Source of the DNA: Tricholoma matsutake
Taxonomy: Eukaryota > Basidiomycota > Agaricomycetes > Agaricales > Tricholomataceae
Direction: 5' to 3'
NCBI GenBank assembly: GCA_026075535.2
Contig: AP026538.1
Location: 4,650,001 to 4,714,000, forward strand
Length of the DNA stretch: 64,000 nt
Shown here: piece after piece, positions 22,340 to 33,546 of the stretch
How positions within the stretch are numbered: position 1 is the first letter of the stretch
Layout of the letters: each line of letters opens with the position of its first letter
Position numbers and translations under genes: made by a program
Notes under the pieces: model-generated
Databases searched by the model: none
What the model saw: only the letters and a program-made list of their open reading frames with translations
Told to the model about the DNA's origin: nothing

Positions 22340-23580
22340 GATGTCCCTGCATTCTGTATTTGCTTCAGTGCCCTTTTCTCCTTCAGCTTGGCTAGTGCAC
22401 TCTGTTCTGTCACAGCATGCTCATGCATAACATAGCTGGGAAACACCTGACTGTTAAGAGAAGCATCAACTTTGAGGAGCTCTAAAACATGACAGGAACA
22501 CATACCAGTTCCACCAGTTCAGCAGGTCACCAATGTCATCCCTCTCATCTGGATGATCAAAGAATTCCAAGATGCTCTCATAGAAACATTTGGAGTCTGT
22601 TGAAGTGTCAGACCTGCAGAACACTGATGAAGATGACAGCACAAAGTGAAGCTGGTTGCATGATCAGTGGTGAGTTGGTAGAGCCTTGAAGCTGGACACC
22701 ATGGCTACATAGGCTAAGGAGCCTATAGTGACTCACATCATCCCATGTATACGAGCATTGCTGGATCTCGTTGCTTTGACCTCTTTCTCCACAGAACTGG
22801 GTGAGGTGAAGATGTGTTTGTATGCCTGCAGGTAGTGGCGTGAACAATATAAATATGATGAATGAGTCTAAGCAAACTCAAACAAGAAGGTGGCTTCTGA
22901 AGAGCCCCTCCCAAGGGTCTTTGGCATTGTACTGTTGGTTTGCATACACCAACAGCAGCCATTGATCACCTGAGACAGCCATTTCGCCACTAGAAAGCTT
23001 CATGTGCACTCTAAATCAATGGCTCAATTAGTGCAAAGATAAGTGTCAGGAGGGAACTAACTCTGCATCATTCCAATCCAGACCAGTGGGGCAGAGAAGT
23101 GCCCCAGTGATGGGATGGTGGAAGCCTCAGTTTGTTTTGACATTCTGGGAGAGGGGCAGAAGTAAGGGCAAGTCTTGGGCAGCTATCCAGTTGAGGACAA
23201 CGCCTTTTAAACTCTTGGTATTGTCTGACCTTGTGCTGGATACACCCTTTTGAAGCTTGAAAAGGTGAGGCAAGGTTTATCACCCATAGAAGTGATGGGA
23301 CATACTAAATCTGCCATCATCATGGACTCTTCTTCAGAGGCTGCCATGATACGCTCAGTGAAATGGGGCACTATTTGCAGGAGTTTTTGTAATACTTGAT
23401 ACTCTTTTCTGGCCCTGTATTACAGAAGGACATGTCATTCCAGATGGGAAGAACAAGAATAGTTAGACCAACTCCTGAGTGAGCAACTCTTCTGCAACCT
23501 CCACACCCTCAGCCATATGGAGTAGACTGTTTGTGACCAATGCCTGGACATTGCACATAGCATGCACTGCTCTACTGAAA
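22340..23580 (-). pseudogene. DUF6698-type gene, decayed, with introns
   Basis: Read right to left, pieces in several frames reproduce the order of an Agaricomycete DUF6698-type protein: EYQVLQKLLQIVPHFTERI (about 23,390), LQKGVSSTRSDNTKSLKGVV (about 23,250-23,190), GFHHPITGALLCPTGLDWND (about 23,110), GEMAVSGDQWLLLVYANQQY (about 22,985), AYKHIFTSPSSVEK (about 22,830), then FYESILEFFDHPDERDD and LLNWWNWY (about 22,590-22,520). A GTATGT...CAAG intron separates the first two. Stops interrupt it, for example after KTN where Arg is expected. The function of the family is unknown to me. It is highly multiplied in these fungi, which suggests a repeat-borne gene. The family name is from memory. Confidence 0.68.
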
Positions 23581-23589
23581 TGGCACCCA

Positions 23590-24516
23590 TGATGAACTAA
23601 GGGATTGCTAGCATGGCTGAGCCATCACCATCATTGAGGATCTGCATGGCCAGCAAGAGATGAACAATGAACACACAGTTTGTTTCTGTTTCCAAGCTTG
23701 AGTGCATTGACCTGGGTATCAGTGCCCACAGGGGAGTTTTTGGTGGACATTGGGAACACAGAGAAGAAAAGGCAAATGAGACGGAGCTCCAAGTTCTAAC
23801 TGTTGGCCACCTTTTGAGGACCTTGCATGACACAGAATGACTTGAGCATCAGGCCGAGTTATTGTGACTAGCTCAGGGTCCTATGGCATGAGATAAATTC
23901 TGACCATGCCTGGAAATCTGCAACTGCTGACATCTACAACTATCCCCATGTATCATGAGATATTGCTCTTTGAACTTCAGAAATCAACCCATTGTGTCAA
24001 AACCTTCGATCCCACGGGGCTCTCACTCACCAACATTGACCTTGACCATGTACCACCTCTCATTGTTTGCACAGGCCTGTCCAAGGAAAGAGGTGGATAA
24101 GCCCAGATATGTTGCACAACTATCATGAGAGCCACCAGTTCTTGGGGCCTTGCTGCTTGTGTCTGCTGTTCGCCCCAGTTCGCAAAGAGCCTACATTCAC
24201 TGAAGCAGCAATCTATATACCAGTCACTGGGTGCTACCAAGGAGAGTATGTTGCCAAGTGTGCCAAGAGTTGGTGCAGCTATCTTGGTCAGTCTCCATTT
24301 CACCTAGCATAGAAGCAAGATGCTCACGTAGCACCATCACACAGTACTGTTGGAGAGGATATATCCTGAGTTCGGGGTCCCAGTAAAAAAATATCCTGTC
24401 AGGGGTTAGTTGCCAAGTTTTCTGTGATGCTGGATTGGAGGCACTTATGAGGCTGAAGATGTCCACACAGTCTGTCCTCCACCAGTCCTCCACAACTTGG
24501 AGACAGAGACCAGACC
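23590..24516. other. Unrecognised stretch
   Basis: Short open frames on both strands (longest about 108 codons, minus, 23,977-24,303). None resembles a family I know. Codon content is not clearly better on either strand. It may hold upstream exons of the DUF6698-type gene or its own 5' flank. Confidence 0.3.
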
Positions 24517-24524
24517 TTTGAGGC

Positions 24525-24597
24525 TAGTGTTTCAAGGTTCAGTCCATAGGACCATAGACTGAACCGGACCAAACCATGGTCCATGCATCAGTCTGGT
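24525..24597. mobile_element. Family-B hAT-like element, left end (B1)
   Basis: Starts TAGTGTTTCAAGGTTCAGTCC and continues with degenerate GGTCC and GGACC repeats. This is the inverted form of the right end at 36,461-36,576 (TAGCGTTTTAAGGTTCAGTT when reversed). It is cut at 24,598 by element Q. The flanks TTTGAGGC and TACAGACT do not match, so pairing the two ends is tentative. Confidence 0.5.
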
Positions 24598-24638
24598 CTG
24601 AACTTTACACTCCCCCACAGAGTCCTGGAGGAATCTTG
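24598..24638. mobile_element. Family-A element Q, left end
   Basis: CTGAACTTTACACTCCCCCA followed by CAGAGTCCTGGAGGA is an exact inverted copy of the right end at 36,279-36,313. Q is split five bases further on by TyC, whose TSD is GTAGT (24,639-24,643). Thus Q is the host of TyC and spans 24,598-36,313 including all later insertions. Confidence 0.8.
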
Positions 24639-24643
24639 GTAGT

Positions 24644-25610
24644 TGTCAAGAACCGTTCCTCGCCCGATCGGAACCTGCATCCGTCTGACCCTTTCCCACA
24701 CATTGAACATGACTTTTGTCTATGCCTCCCGATTTTGTTCCCGGCCACCCTGCACTGCCCACACTGCTGTGCACCAGGCTACCTTGTACAGCATCCACGG
24801 CTGCCTTCCCAAGGCTGCCGTCTCTATTGCAAATTTGACTACAGATCCCTGTGCAGCTCCCACTAGATAATTTATCTATGCAGACACTGCTGCAGTCTTT
24901 GTTCCTGTTCCACATTATTCCAGACTACAGTATTTAAGCTTAGTTAGTTTTGCCTTGTATTCCTCAGTTCGTATATCAACATAGACTCGACTTTACCCTG
25001 CCAATCTAAAACCTCCTTCTACTCCAACCCCTGTCCTCTAAGAGTCTGAACTCCATTCAACTCGACCTCCAGTCTCCCTCTGAAGTTCTAACCTCATCTG
25101 AACTTAACCTAAGTCCCTCCATACTCCTTCCCATGTTTACCCGCACTTTCCCATTCCTACCTCCAAACCTCCAACACTGGGTTCAAGGCACAATACTGCC
25201 TGAGAAGTACTGTGAAAGTATCGTGACAGTATTCCTAATATTGTCAACATACTTCACTAGAGGTATTTTGGCAGTATTGTACTATATTTTGATAGTACTG
25301 GAGGTACTGAAGTAGTATTCTAGATTGGTAGGCATACTGGCAAAATATCCCTTGGTGAGTATGGTGGCAGTATTAGGAGTACTTCCAGAATACTGACATC
25401 ATACCCTCTCAGAAGTATCATGCTGTGCAGCCAGTGCAACTTGAAATTAGGACACCAGATGAGGTGAAGGGCACAGCTTCTTACAAGCTGAAGCCAAGTC
25501 CTTTCCGTTTCCCCTCCCGCAGAATCTGCAACGACCCAACACCCTTCCGTAAACAACACCCGCAGTGTCCGATCGGATTCCGATGAACCCTCTAAGATCA
25601 GTTCTTAACA
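24644..25610 (+). repeat. TyC 5' LTR, with a MITE inside
   Basis: Starts TGTCAAGAACCGTTCC and ends GATCAGTTCTTAACA. Without the 262-bp insert and its 3-bp duplication it is about 702 bp, as in the copies at 30,299-31,004 and 31,621-32,317. A TATTTAAG box lies near 24,926. Confidence 0.92.
25172..25439. mobile_element. CACTA-like MITE in the TyC LTR
   Basis: A 262-bp insert (25,175-25,436) absent from the two other LTR copies. It begins CACTGGGTTCAAGGC, ends GCTGTGCAGCCAGTG, and is flanked by CAA on both sides. CACTG ends with a 3-bp TSD are typical of the CACTA (EnSpm) group. Its interior is full of AGTATT and AGTACT motifs in both orientations, as expected of subterminal transposase-binding repeats. 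It has no coding capacity. Confidence 0.72.
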
Positions 25611-25945
25611 GTATATACGAACTGACACTTCACTCGTCCATTTCCTCTCTATGACCCCTACCAAGACCCACCAGCGCACAACAAGAAACTCCCAACGCAC
25701 TGGTACTATTCCAGGGATCTCTGCAATCCAGTGATCCACCCTTTCTGACCCTCGACCCACCACTACTTTTGGAGTGTCTTCCAGACCCTCAAACATTTTC
25801 TGTCAAATCGGCTCAGGAGCCCCCTCAATCAGTGCTAATCTCATGTCTGCCCATGCCCCGCAACCTTCCGGCAACCCAGAAGGTTTTTGATCAAGAACTC
25901 CCCTTGAGTATGTAGGGGGCATCAAACCAGCCTGAACCCTTCGGG

Positions 25946-26960
25946 TTGGAAGATCATCCCAATGATCCTGAGGATCAACCTCCCATGGGGGAAAACCCTG
26001 ACCCAGGGGATAGGTTCATAGATGTCCTTTACAACCTCTCGGAGAGTATCTGCACCCTTCATCAGAATAACATACCCAAGACTGAGAAAATCAAAGTTCG
26101 TGACCCCGACACTTTCAATGGCACCAATCCGAAGAAACTTAGAGACTTCTTAGTCTCCTGCAATCTTCATTTCCATGACCATCCGCATGTATTTTCCTCT
26201 GATGAGAAAAAGATCATATTCATCCTTTCTTATCTTAAGGGATCAGCTCTCAGTTGGTTTGAGCCTGGTCTGAATGACCCGACAGATTCTGCACACTGTA
26301 TGTGGGACTATGAAGCTTTCCTCGCCGAGCTGGAAAGCAACTTCGGTCTGCACGACCCAGTCAGAGACACGGAAAAAGCTCTCTCTGACTTAGCAATGAA
26401 GAAAGGTGGTCATATCATGAAATATAATGTTGACTTCTGGGAATTAGCTTCTAGGGTCAACTGCAATGAAGCAGCCCTTCGTGACCACTATTTGCGCGGT
26501 CTTCTGCTCTGGCTTCGCATAGAAGTTCTCCGGGGTGGTAAACCCAATACTCTCGCAGAACTGCACTTGAAAGCACAGGACAGCAACAACATCTACTGGA
26601 TGCAAAAAGACGAATCCCATTTCGAAACAAAGAATTCCAGTGACATCACTGACTCTAGTCGGAAGGACTCTTCCAAAAGCCCTTCCCCACCAACAAACCA
26701 AGCCTCTTCAAACTCTGGCCATGGTAACACCTCCAACCAGCAGTCTTCCATGACAAAGAACACTTCCCAGGACAAGCCCAAGTCGTCCATCTCCGATAGG
26801 TTGGGGAAGAATGGTAAGCTTACTGGGGAGGAACAAGAACATTGCATGAGAGAATGACTTTGTCTCTACTGCAGTGAGGAAGGGCACATAGCAGGAAACT
26901 GCCCGAAATCCAAAGCCACAAAAGCCTGTGCATCCACTGTTGTTCCCGAGACTACAGACT
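25946..26960 (+). pseudogene. gag: TyC gag
   Basis: Starts at Met 25,946 (MEDHPNDPEDQPP). The capsid region shows VRDPDTFNGTNPKKLRDFL (about 26,098), IIFILSYLKGSALSWFEPGL and RDHYLRGLLLWLRIEVL, the standard gypsy gag pattern. It ends with TGA at 26,857. Directly after it, in frame, is the zinc knuckle LCLYCSEEGHIAGNCPK (CX2CX4HX4C), so a single stop removes the knuckle. A Ser/Asn-rich linker lies between. Confidence 0.9.
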
Positions 26961-27820
26961 TGGAAAAATAGTCCGCAACCCTCAGGATACAGCCATTGGG
27001 CTGGGGGTTGCATTGACCTTACCCACTTGGCTGCCTACGTTCGTCTCAACGTGTCTGCTCTTTCTGACCCTGACTCCCTAACCATTCTTTTAACCTTTCC
27101 TGACTCTTCCGCCCCTTTCCAAACCCTTATCAACTCTGGCTCCTCCCACTGCTTCCTTGACTCCTCTTTCATGTTGAAAACCAACTCAGGGCAGAATCCA
27201 TTAACCCGATCAGTTTACAACTCTTTGATGGATCTTGCAACTCCACCATAACTCAGATCATCAAACTTCTGGTCACCTTCCCTGCTGGTGAAGTATTCAA
27301 TTTGTCATTTTATGTAACCTTGCTCGACTCTTCCTGTTCCACCATACTCAGTCATAACTGGCTGAAGCAATACGATCCATTGATTGACTGGTCTTCAAGC
27401 CAACTTGCTTTCCGCTCTGCAGATCATAGAGGTCCAGCACCCCTGATGTCACCTTTGTCCCCAAATCTTCTGGTAGAAATCCTCGACTCCTCCGCACTTC
27501 CCAAAACCCCCATTCCTCCTAAATTTACACCCCCCAACATCTCCTTCATCAACACTGCCACATATGTGGTTGCTAGCAAACTTCCTGGGGCAGTAGCTTT
27601 TCAGATGACCTTCACTCCAGAAGGGTTATCTGCCCGCTCCGCCCAATCCACTGACTCATCTGACCTCTCCAATATTCTGCCTGAGTATCACAAATTTGCT
27701 GATGTCTTTAATAAGACTAAAGCGGATACCCTTCCTCCGCATCGGTCTTACAACCTCAAGATAGAGACAGAAGACAATACTCCTCCACCTCTGGGCCGCA
27801 TGTATTCTCTCTCCCTCTGA
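26961..27820 (+). pseudogene. pol: TyC aspartic protease region
   Basis: TLINSGSSHCFLDSSF at about 27,127 is the retropepsin active site with Asn in place of the catalytic Asp (usual DSGS), a G-to-A type change. A frameshift near 27,245 moves to 27,302-27,820, with STILSHNWLKQYDPLIDW and, before the RT, YHKFADVFNKTKADTLPPHR. Not functional. Confidence 0.85.
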
Positions 27821-29112
27821 ATTAGAAGCCTTACAAGTCTTTATTGATGAAAACATCCACTCAGGTTTCATCTGCCCAATCAAGTCTCCGCATGGCGCTC
27901 CGATTCTCTTCGTCAAGAAGAAGGATGGTAGTCTCTGACTTTGTGTCGACTACTGAGGACTTAACCATCTTACGAAGAAAGACTGCTATCCACTTCCTCT
28001 CTTTTCCGACCTCCTTGACTCTCCCTGCAAAGCCTACTTATTCACCAAGATAGACTTGTGGCACACTTATCACCTAGTCCGCATTGCTGATGGTGATGAG
28101 TGGAAAACTAATTTTTGCACCTGCTATGGATCCTTCAAGTGGTTGGTGGTTCCCTTTGGGCTCACTAATGCACCCGCAGCTTTCCAGCGGTTTATAAACG
28201 ACATCTTCAGTGACATGCTGGAATCAGCTGGATGTTTGTGTCATTGTATACCTTGACAACATCCTAATCTATTCTGATGACAAGTCCCAGCATGGGGCTC
28301 ACATCAAAGAAGTCTTCTGCCATCTCCGAAAAAATGGACTTTATGCCTCTCCACAGAAATGTGAGTTCCACAAAGACACTGTCAAATATTTAGGTTTCAT
28401 CCTTTCACTGGATGGACTGCGGATGTCCGAGGATAAAGTCAAAACCGTGCTTGACTAGCCTGAGCCTAGGAAAGTTAAGGATATTCAATCCTTCTTAGGC
28501 TTTTGCAACTTTTACTGCCGCTTCATTAACGGCTATTCAGACATTGTCATCCCACTCACCCGCTTGACACAGAAATCCGCACCCTGGGACTTCAACAAGA
28601 AGTGCCACGATGCTTTTGAAAAGCTCAAACAAGAATTCACCCACGCCTCCATCTTAACACAATGGGTACCTGACTCACAGATGGTACTCGAAACCGATGC
28701 TTCTGACTATGCCCTAGTGGCTATCCTTTTGGTTTACACTGCGGATGGAGAAATCCATCCGGTCGCTTTTCATTCCCACTCCTTCAATCCTGCTGAGCTA
28801 AATTATGACACCCATGATAAGGAACTCTTGGCCATTTTCGAAGCCTTCAAACACTGGTGGCAGTATTTCAAGGGTTCCACAAACCTGGTTGATGTGGTCA
28901 CTGACCACAAAAATCTTGAGTACCCCAGCACTACCAAGTTGCTCACCTGCCGCCAAGCACGTTGGTCTGAGTACCTTTCCCAGTTCAATCTCATCATCCG
29001 CTTCCACCCTGGAAAATTAGGGGCCAAGCCAGATGCGCTCACTAGACGTTGGGATGTCTACTGCAAAGGGGGAAATAGTGACTTCGCCTCCATAAACCCA
29101 ACAAACTTCTGA
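27821..29112 (+). pseudogene. pol: TyC reverse transcriptase and RNase H
   Basis: RT motifs in several frames: [19 protein letters not shown] (about 27,872), [44 protein letters not shown] and [12 protein letters not shown]. In YLDN the second catalytic Asp is replaced by Asn. Frameshifts lie near 28,240, and stops replace Arg and Trp codons. RNase H is open from 28,564: LETDASDYALVAILLVY, ELNYDTHDKELLAIFEAFKH and RFHPGKLGAKPDAL. Confidence 0.9.
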
Positions 29113-30017
29113 CCTGTATTCACACAGGAACAGCTCACTTCTTCCCTTCGCGCCACCTATTTTGCCACACCCGTCCTTTGACAAGCAGTAATCATGGATG
29201 TTGAGAAACTTCACCACGACATCCACACCTCCCTACCCCTTGACCCTTTATCATCCACACATCTTCCGACACCTGTCGACCCCAACTGGACCATATATGA
29301 GGCAGGTCTTCTCTGCCACTTTGACTGGATTTATGTTCCAGACATCGCGGATCTTTGCCTCAAGGTCCTTCAGTACAAACATGATCACATCCTCTCTGGC
29401 CACTTTGGACAAAATAAAACCCAGCAGCTTGTCTGCCAGGAATATGTCTGGCCAAACCTCTGCACCTTTGTGCAGGAATTCTGCAAATCCTGTACCACTT
29501 GCAAACGATCCAAATCACCTCGACAAAAGCCCTACGGGTTTCTAAAGCAACTTCTGGTTCTGGAACGACCTTGGAACTCCATCTCTATGGATTTCATTGA
29601 GCAACTACCCGACTCCGATGGTCACACTGCTATCTTGGTCATCGTTGACCATCTCACCAAACAAGGCATCTTCATCCCAACTGTCAACAAAATCACAGCC
29701 CAAGAACTAGCCAACCTGTTCATCCTCCACGTCTTCTCCAAGCATGGCATTCCATCACACATCACTTGCGACTGGGGATCTGAGTTTGTCTCCCATTTCT
29801 TCCACTCCCTCGGAAAAGTGCTCGACATGCGGATCCACTTCACTTCCGGTTATCACCCGCAAGGTGATGGTCAGACAGAACAACTTAATCAGACCTTGGA
29901 GCAGTACCTCTGGATCTTTTGCAACTATCAGCAGGACAACTGGTCTCACCTCTTACCCTTGGGCAAATTTGCCTACAACAATGCTCCTTCCGCCTCTACA
30001 GGTGTATCCCCTTTCTT
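29113..30017 (+). pseudogene. pol: TyC integrase, N-terminal and core part
   Basis: HHCC finger (HDHILSGHFGQNK...CKSCTTCKRS), then the core MDFIEQLPDSDG, HITCDWGSEFVS and GYHPQGDGQTEQLNQ, giving D, D and E. Open from 29,194 to PFF at 30,017, where element P begins. The missing remainder is on the minus strand at 33,547-34,192. Confidence 0.93.
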
Positions 30018-30298
30018 CTGAACTTTACACTCCCCCACAGAGTCCTGGAGGAATCCAGTGGGACTCACCAGGACTCACCAGGACTCCAGTGGGACTCACC
30101 AGGACTTCAGTGGGACTGACCAGGACTCCAGTGGGATTCACCCAGACTGCAGTGGGACTCATGGTGAGTCCCACTGGATTTCTGGTGAGTCCTACTGGAT
30201 TTCTGGTGAGTCCCACTGGATTCCTGGTGAGTCCCACTGGATTCCTGGTGAGTCCCACTGGATTCCTGGAGGATTCCTGGTCTTCCTGGTAGGACTAC
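30018..30298. mobile_element. Chimeric foldback: left half of element P joined to part of Q
   Basis: Starts with the family-A terminus CTGAACTTTACACTCCC at 30,018, followed by about five units of CCAGTGGGACTCACCAGGA. At 30,160-30,165 the orientation flips to TCCTGGTGAGTCCCACTGG units. It ends GGTAGG next to ACTAC, the TyC TSD. The first half therefore belongs to P, inserted in integrase, and the second to Q, next to the TyC 3' LTR. The palindrome centre or one of the repeat units is the likely inversion junction. Confidence 0.75.
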
Positions 30299-31004
30299 TG
30301 TTAAGAACTGATCCTAGAGGGTTCGTCGGAATCCGATCGGACACTGCGGGTGTTGTTTACGGAAGGGTGTTGGGTCATTGCACATTCTGCGGGAGGGGAA
30401 ACAGAAAGGACTTGGCTTCAGCTTGTAAAAAGCTGTGCCCTTCACCTCGTCTGGTGTCCTAATTTCAAGTTGGAGGTTTGGAGGTAGGAACGGGAAAATG
30501 CGGGAAAATGCGGGAAGGAGAACAGAGGGACTTAGGTTAAGTTCAGATGAGGTTAGAACTTCAGAGGGAGACTGGAGGTTGAGTTGAACGGAGTTCAGAC
30601 TCTTAGAGAACTGAGGTTGGAGTAGAAGGAGGTTTGGATTGGCAGATTAAAGTCAAGTCTATGTCGATATGCAAACTGAGGAATACAAGGTGAAACTAAC
30701 TAAGCTTAAATACTGTAGTCTGGAATAATGCGGAACAGGAATGAAGACTGTGGCAGTGTCTCGACTGCATAGATAAATTATCTAGCGGGAGCTGCACAGG
30801 AATCCGTAGTTGAATTTGCAATAGAGATGGCAGCCTTGGGAAGGCAGCTGTGGATGCTGTACAAGGCGGCCTGGTGCACAGCAGTGTGGGCAGTGCAGGG
30901 CGGCCAGGAACGAAATCAGGAGGCATAGACAAAAGTCATGTTCAACGTGTGGGAAAGGGTCGGATGGATGCGGGTTCCGATTGGGGGAGGAACGGTTCTT
31001 GACA
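30299..31004 (-). repeat. TyC 3' LTR (inverted)
   Basis: 706 bp, the inverted copy of 24,644-25,610 without the MITE. Read on the minus strand it is preceded by the polypurine AAGGGGGAAA (about 31,008-31,017), which marks it as a 3' LTR. Confidence 0.92.
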
Positions 31005-31140
31005 GTATTTCCCCCTTAGTGCCAAGCCTACGAGGCACATGAGGGTTTGAGTCCGAATGAGGAAGCTGGTTGAATTTCTGAATGTGGCAATTGGTTGAAA
31101 AAATTTTCACGTCGTTTCCTACTCCCATCACGTATCAGAA

Positions 31141-31620
31141 ATGTCCACCCCAGCAGTCTCTGTGCAGATCAAAATGGCTGCGATGAAGGCCCAACATGAA
31201 CAGAGGGAGCAGGCACTGAGGGAGCAGATGGAAAGGGAGATGAAGGAGCTAGAGGAAGCGGCGAGGGAAGAGGAACACTGGGCACAGGAGGAGCAAAAGG
31301 CAGCAGAGGAGGCTGCAAAGGTTGAGGAGGCGCGCCAGGCAGAGGTGCAGAAAAAAGAGGCTGCAGCTGCAAGATGAGCGGAGAAGAAGCGGGCGGCTGT
31401 GGACACGGGTTTGGAAGATGAGGCCAAGGGGAGCAAGTCCCCAAAGAAAAAGAAAGTCGCCAAGTCGAAGGTGTGAGTGGGGTCGGAGGAGTCGGAGGGT
31501 CCGGTGCGGGTGCAGGCTGCGTTGCCCTGCAAAAGGTGCATACTTGTTTCCCTTCTCAGTCTCCTTTTACTGATAAGTGGCCTAGATGCAAATATCAAAA
31601 GATTGCTTGTTTCAAGATGG
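31141..31620 (+). pseudogene. Truncated copy of the antisense Zn2Cys6-like gene
   Basis: Starts MSTPAVSVQIKMAAMK and follows the intact copy at 32,450 closely: long charged coiled coil (REQALREQMEREMKELEEAA), a KKKKV basic patch and ALPCKRC. TGA codons occur at 31,375 and about 31,476. It is cut at 31,620 exactly where LTR B begins, after the codons matching CFKM. The intron position is kept (GTGCAT...CCTAG). Confidence 0.75.
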
Positions 31621-32317
31621 TGTTAAGAACTGATCCAAAAGGGCTTGTCAGAATCTGGTCAGACCCAGCGGGTGTTTGAGAGCGGAAGATTGTTGGGTCA
31701 TTGCGGATTATGCAGATGGGTAACGAAAAGGACTTGGCTTCAGCTTGTAAGAAGCTGCCCCCTTCACCTCGTCTGGTGTCGTAATTTTGGGTAGAGGTTT
31801 TAGAGATAGGAGTGGGAGAGTGCAGGTAAATGTGGGGAGGAGTACGGAGGGACTTAGGTTAAGTTCAGATGAGACTAGAACTTCAGAGGGGAACTAGAGG
31901 TTGAGTCGAATGGAGTTCAGACTCTTAGAGGTCAGGAGTTGGAGTAGAAGGAGGTTTTAGATTGACAGGGTAAAGTCGAGTCTATGTCGATATACAAACT
32001 GAGGAATACAAAGCAAAACTAACTAAGCTTAAATACTAGAGTCCGGAACAAGAGCGGAATGGAAATGGAAACTGCGGCAGTGTCTCAACTGCATAGATAA
32101 ATTGCCTAGCGGAGGCCGCACAGGAATCCATAGTCAAATTTGCAAAACTAGATGGCAGCCTTGAAAGGCAGTCATGGTTGCTGTACACGGCGGCCTGGTG
32201 CACAGCAGTGTGGGCAGTGCAAGGGGGCCAGAATGAAGGCGGTAGGAGTTGAGTTAGGAAAAGCAGAAAACATCGGAAGGTTGCGGGTTCTGAGCGGGCG
32301 AGGAATGGATCATGACA
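31621..32317 (-). repeat. TyC-type internal LTR (LTR B)
   Basis: 697-bp copy of the TyC LTR, same orientation as 30,299-31,004. On its right is the same polypurine tract and 3' internal sequence as follows LTR A. On its left is the interrupted antisense gene. It marks a second element of the family that had inserted into the 3' internal region of the first. The left flank is GATGG; the matching copy is not visible. Confidence 0.88.
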
Positions 32318-32449
32318 GTATTTCCCCCTTAGTGCCAAGCCTACGAGGCACGTGAAGGTTCGAGTCCAAATGAGGAAGTTGGTTGACTCCCGAATGTGGC
32401 AATTGGTTGAAAAATTTTGTTGTTTTCCTTCTTCCATCACCTATACAAA

Positions 32450-33260
32450 ATGTCCCCCCCAGCAGGCTCCGCTCAACTGAAATTGGCTGCAATGAAGGCT
32501 CAGTATGAACAGAGGGAGCGGGAGATGAAAGAACAGATGGCGCGGGAGGTGAGAGAATTGGAGGAGGTGGCAAGGGAGGAGGAATGTCGGGCGCAGGAGG
32601 CACAGAAGGCATCAGAGGAGGCTGCAAAGGCAGAGGAGGTGCGCCAGGCAGCGGCGTGGAAAAAAGAGGCTTCAGCCGCAAAACGCGCAGAGAAGAAGCG
32701 GGCAGCTGCAGCTGGGGGTTTGGAGGACGAGGCCGAGGGGAGCAAGTCCCCAAAGAAGAAGAAGATTGCCACATCAAGGGCATGGGTGGGGTCAGAAGAA
32801 TTGGCAAGTCCGGTATGGGTGCAGGCTGCCTTGCCCTGCAAAAGGTGCGTAGTTGGTTTTCTTTCAATGTTTTCGGACTGACAAGTGGCTTAGGTGCCAA
32901 TATCAAAAAATTTCGTGCTTCAAGATGGGTGCAAAGAAATGCATGTGTGATAACTGCATGCGCATTAAGCACAAGTGTGAGGAGGTTGTGTGGGAGGGGC
33001 AGGAGGCCCCAACAGTAAGAAAAGTGAGGTCCAGAGCGGGAACAGCGGGCCCACCGGAAAACAGTGGAGAAGTGGCAGAGCTGCTACAGCAGCTGGTGAA
33101 GGTGGTGAGGAAAGGGTTTGGGGAGGTGGTGACAGCGGTGAGGGAGTCAATGGAGGAGATCTGGGATGCAATGGACCCAGAGTGGGAGGCGGATGAAAGT
33201 ATCGAGGGGGAGAGTGATGAGGACGAGGAGGAAGTGGAGCAGGCAGTACAAGAGTCCTGA
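32450..33260 (+). CDS. Antisense spliced gene: coiled-coil Zn2Cys6-like protein in TyC
   Basis: Lies between integrase and the 3' LTR but on the opposite strand to TyC pol. Start ATG 32,450 (MSPPAGSAQLKLAAMK), conserved in the truncated copy. Exon 1 32,450-32,844, intron 32,845-32,893 (GTGCGT...CTGAC...CTTAG, 49 nt), exon 2 32,894-33,260, about 253 residues. Exon 1 codes a charged coiled coil and a KKKK patch. The splice joins LPCKR to CQYQKISCFKMGAKKCMCDN and CMRIKHKC, giving CX2CX6CX9CX2CX6C, the spacing of fungal Zn2Cys6 (GAL4-type) clusters. The C-terminus is acidic (EGESDEDEEEVEQ). No stop interrupts it. DNA binding is inferred from the cluster only. The role in the element is unknown. 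Confidence 0.7.
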
Positions 33261-33546
33261 CCGGAAAGGCGCGGGATCTGCCAGTCTGGAGACGACTGGG
33301 CGGGATTCCAAAGATATTTGGAAAAAAGGCGGGCAGACAACATGGATGAGGGCGAGGGTGAGGAAGAGGAGGATGAAGGCGGGGAAGGTGGAGAAGCGGA
33401 GGGAGGTGGTGAAGTCAGAGGAGAGGATGACGAAGATGGAGAGGGAGAAGTGGAAGTAGTGTAGGGATCCGGTCGGATCCAAAAATCTTTTTTCAATAAA
33501 GTTTGTTCTGAGTTCGGACTGAGTGAATAAGTAATGTGAATTGTCT

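Noticed and set aside
31141..31377. Coiled-coil frame as an independent gene
   Set aside because: It is the truncated first copy of the gene at 32,450, cut by LTR B.
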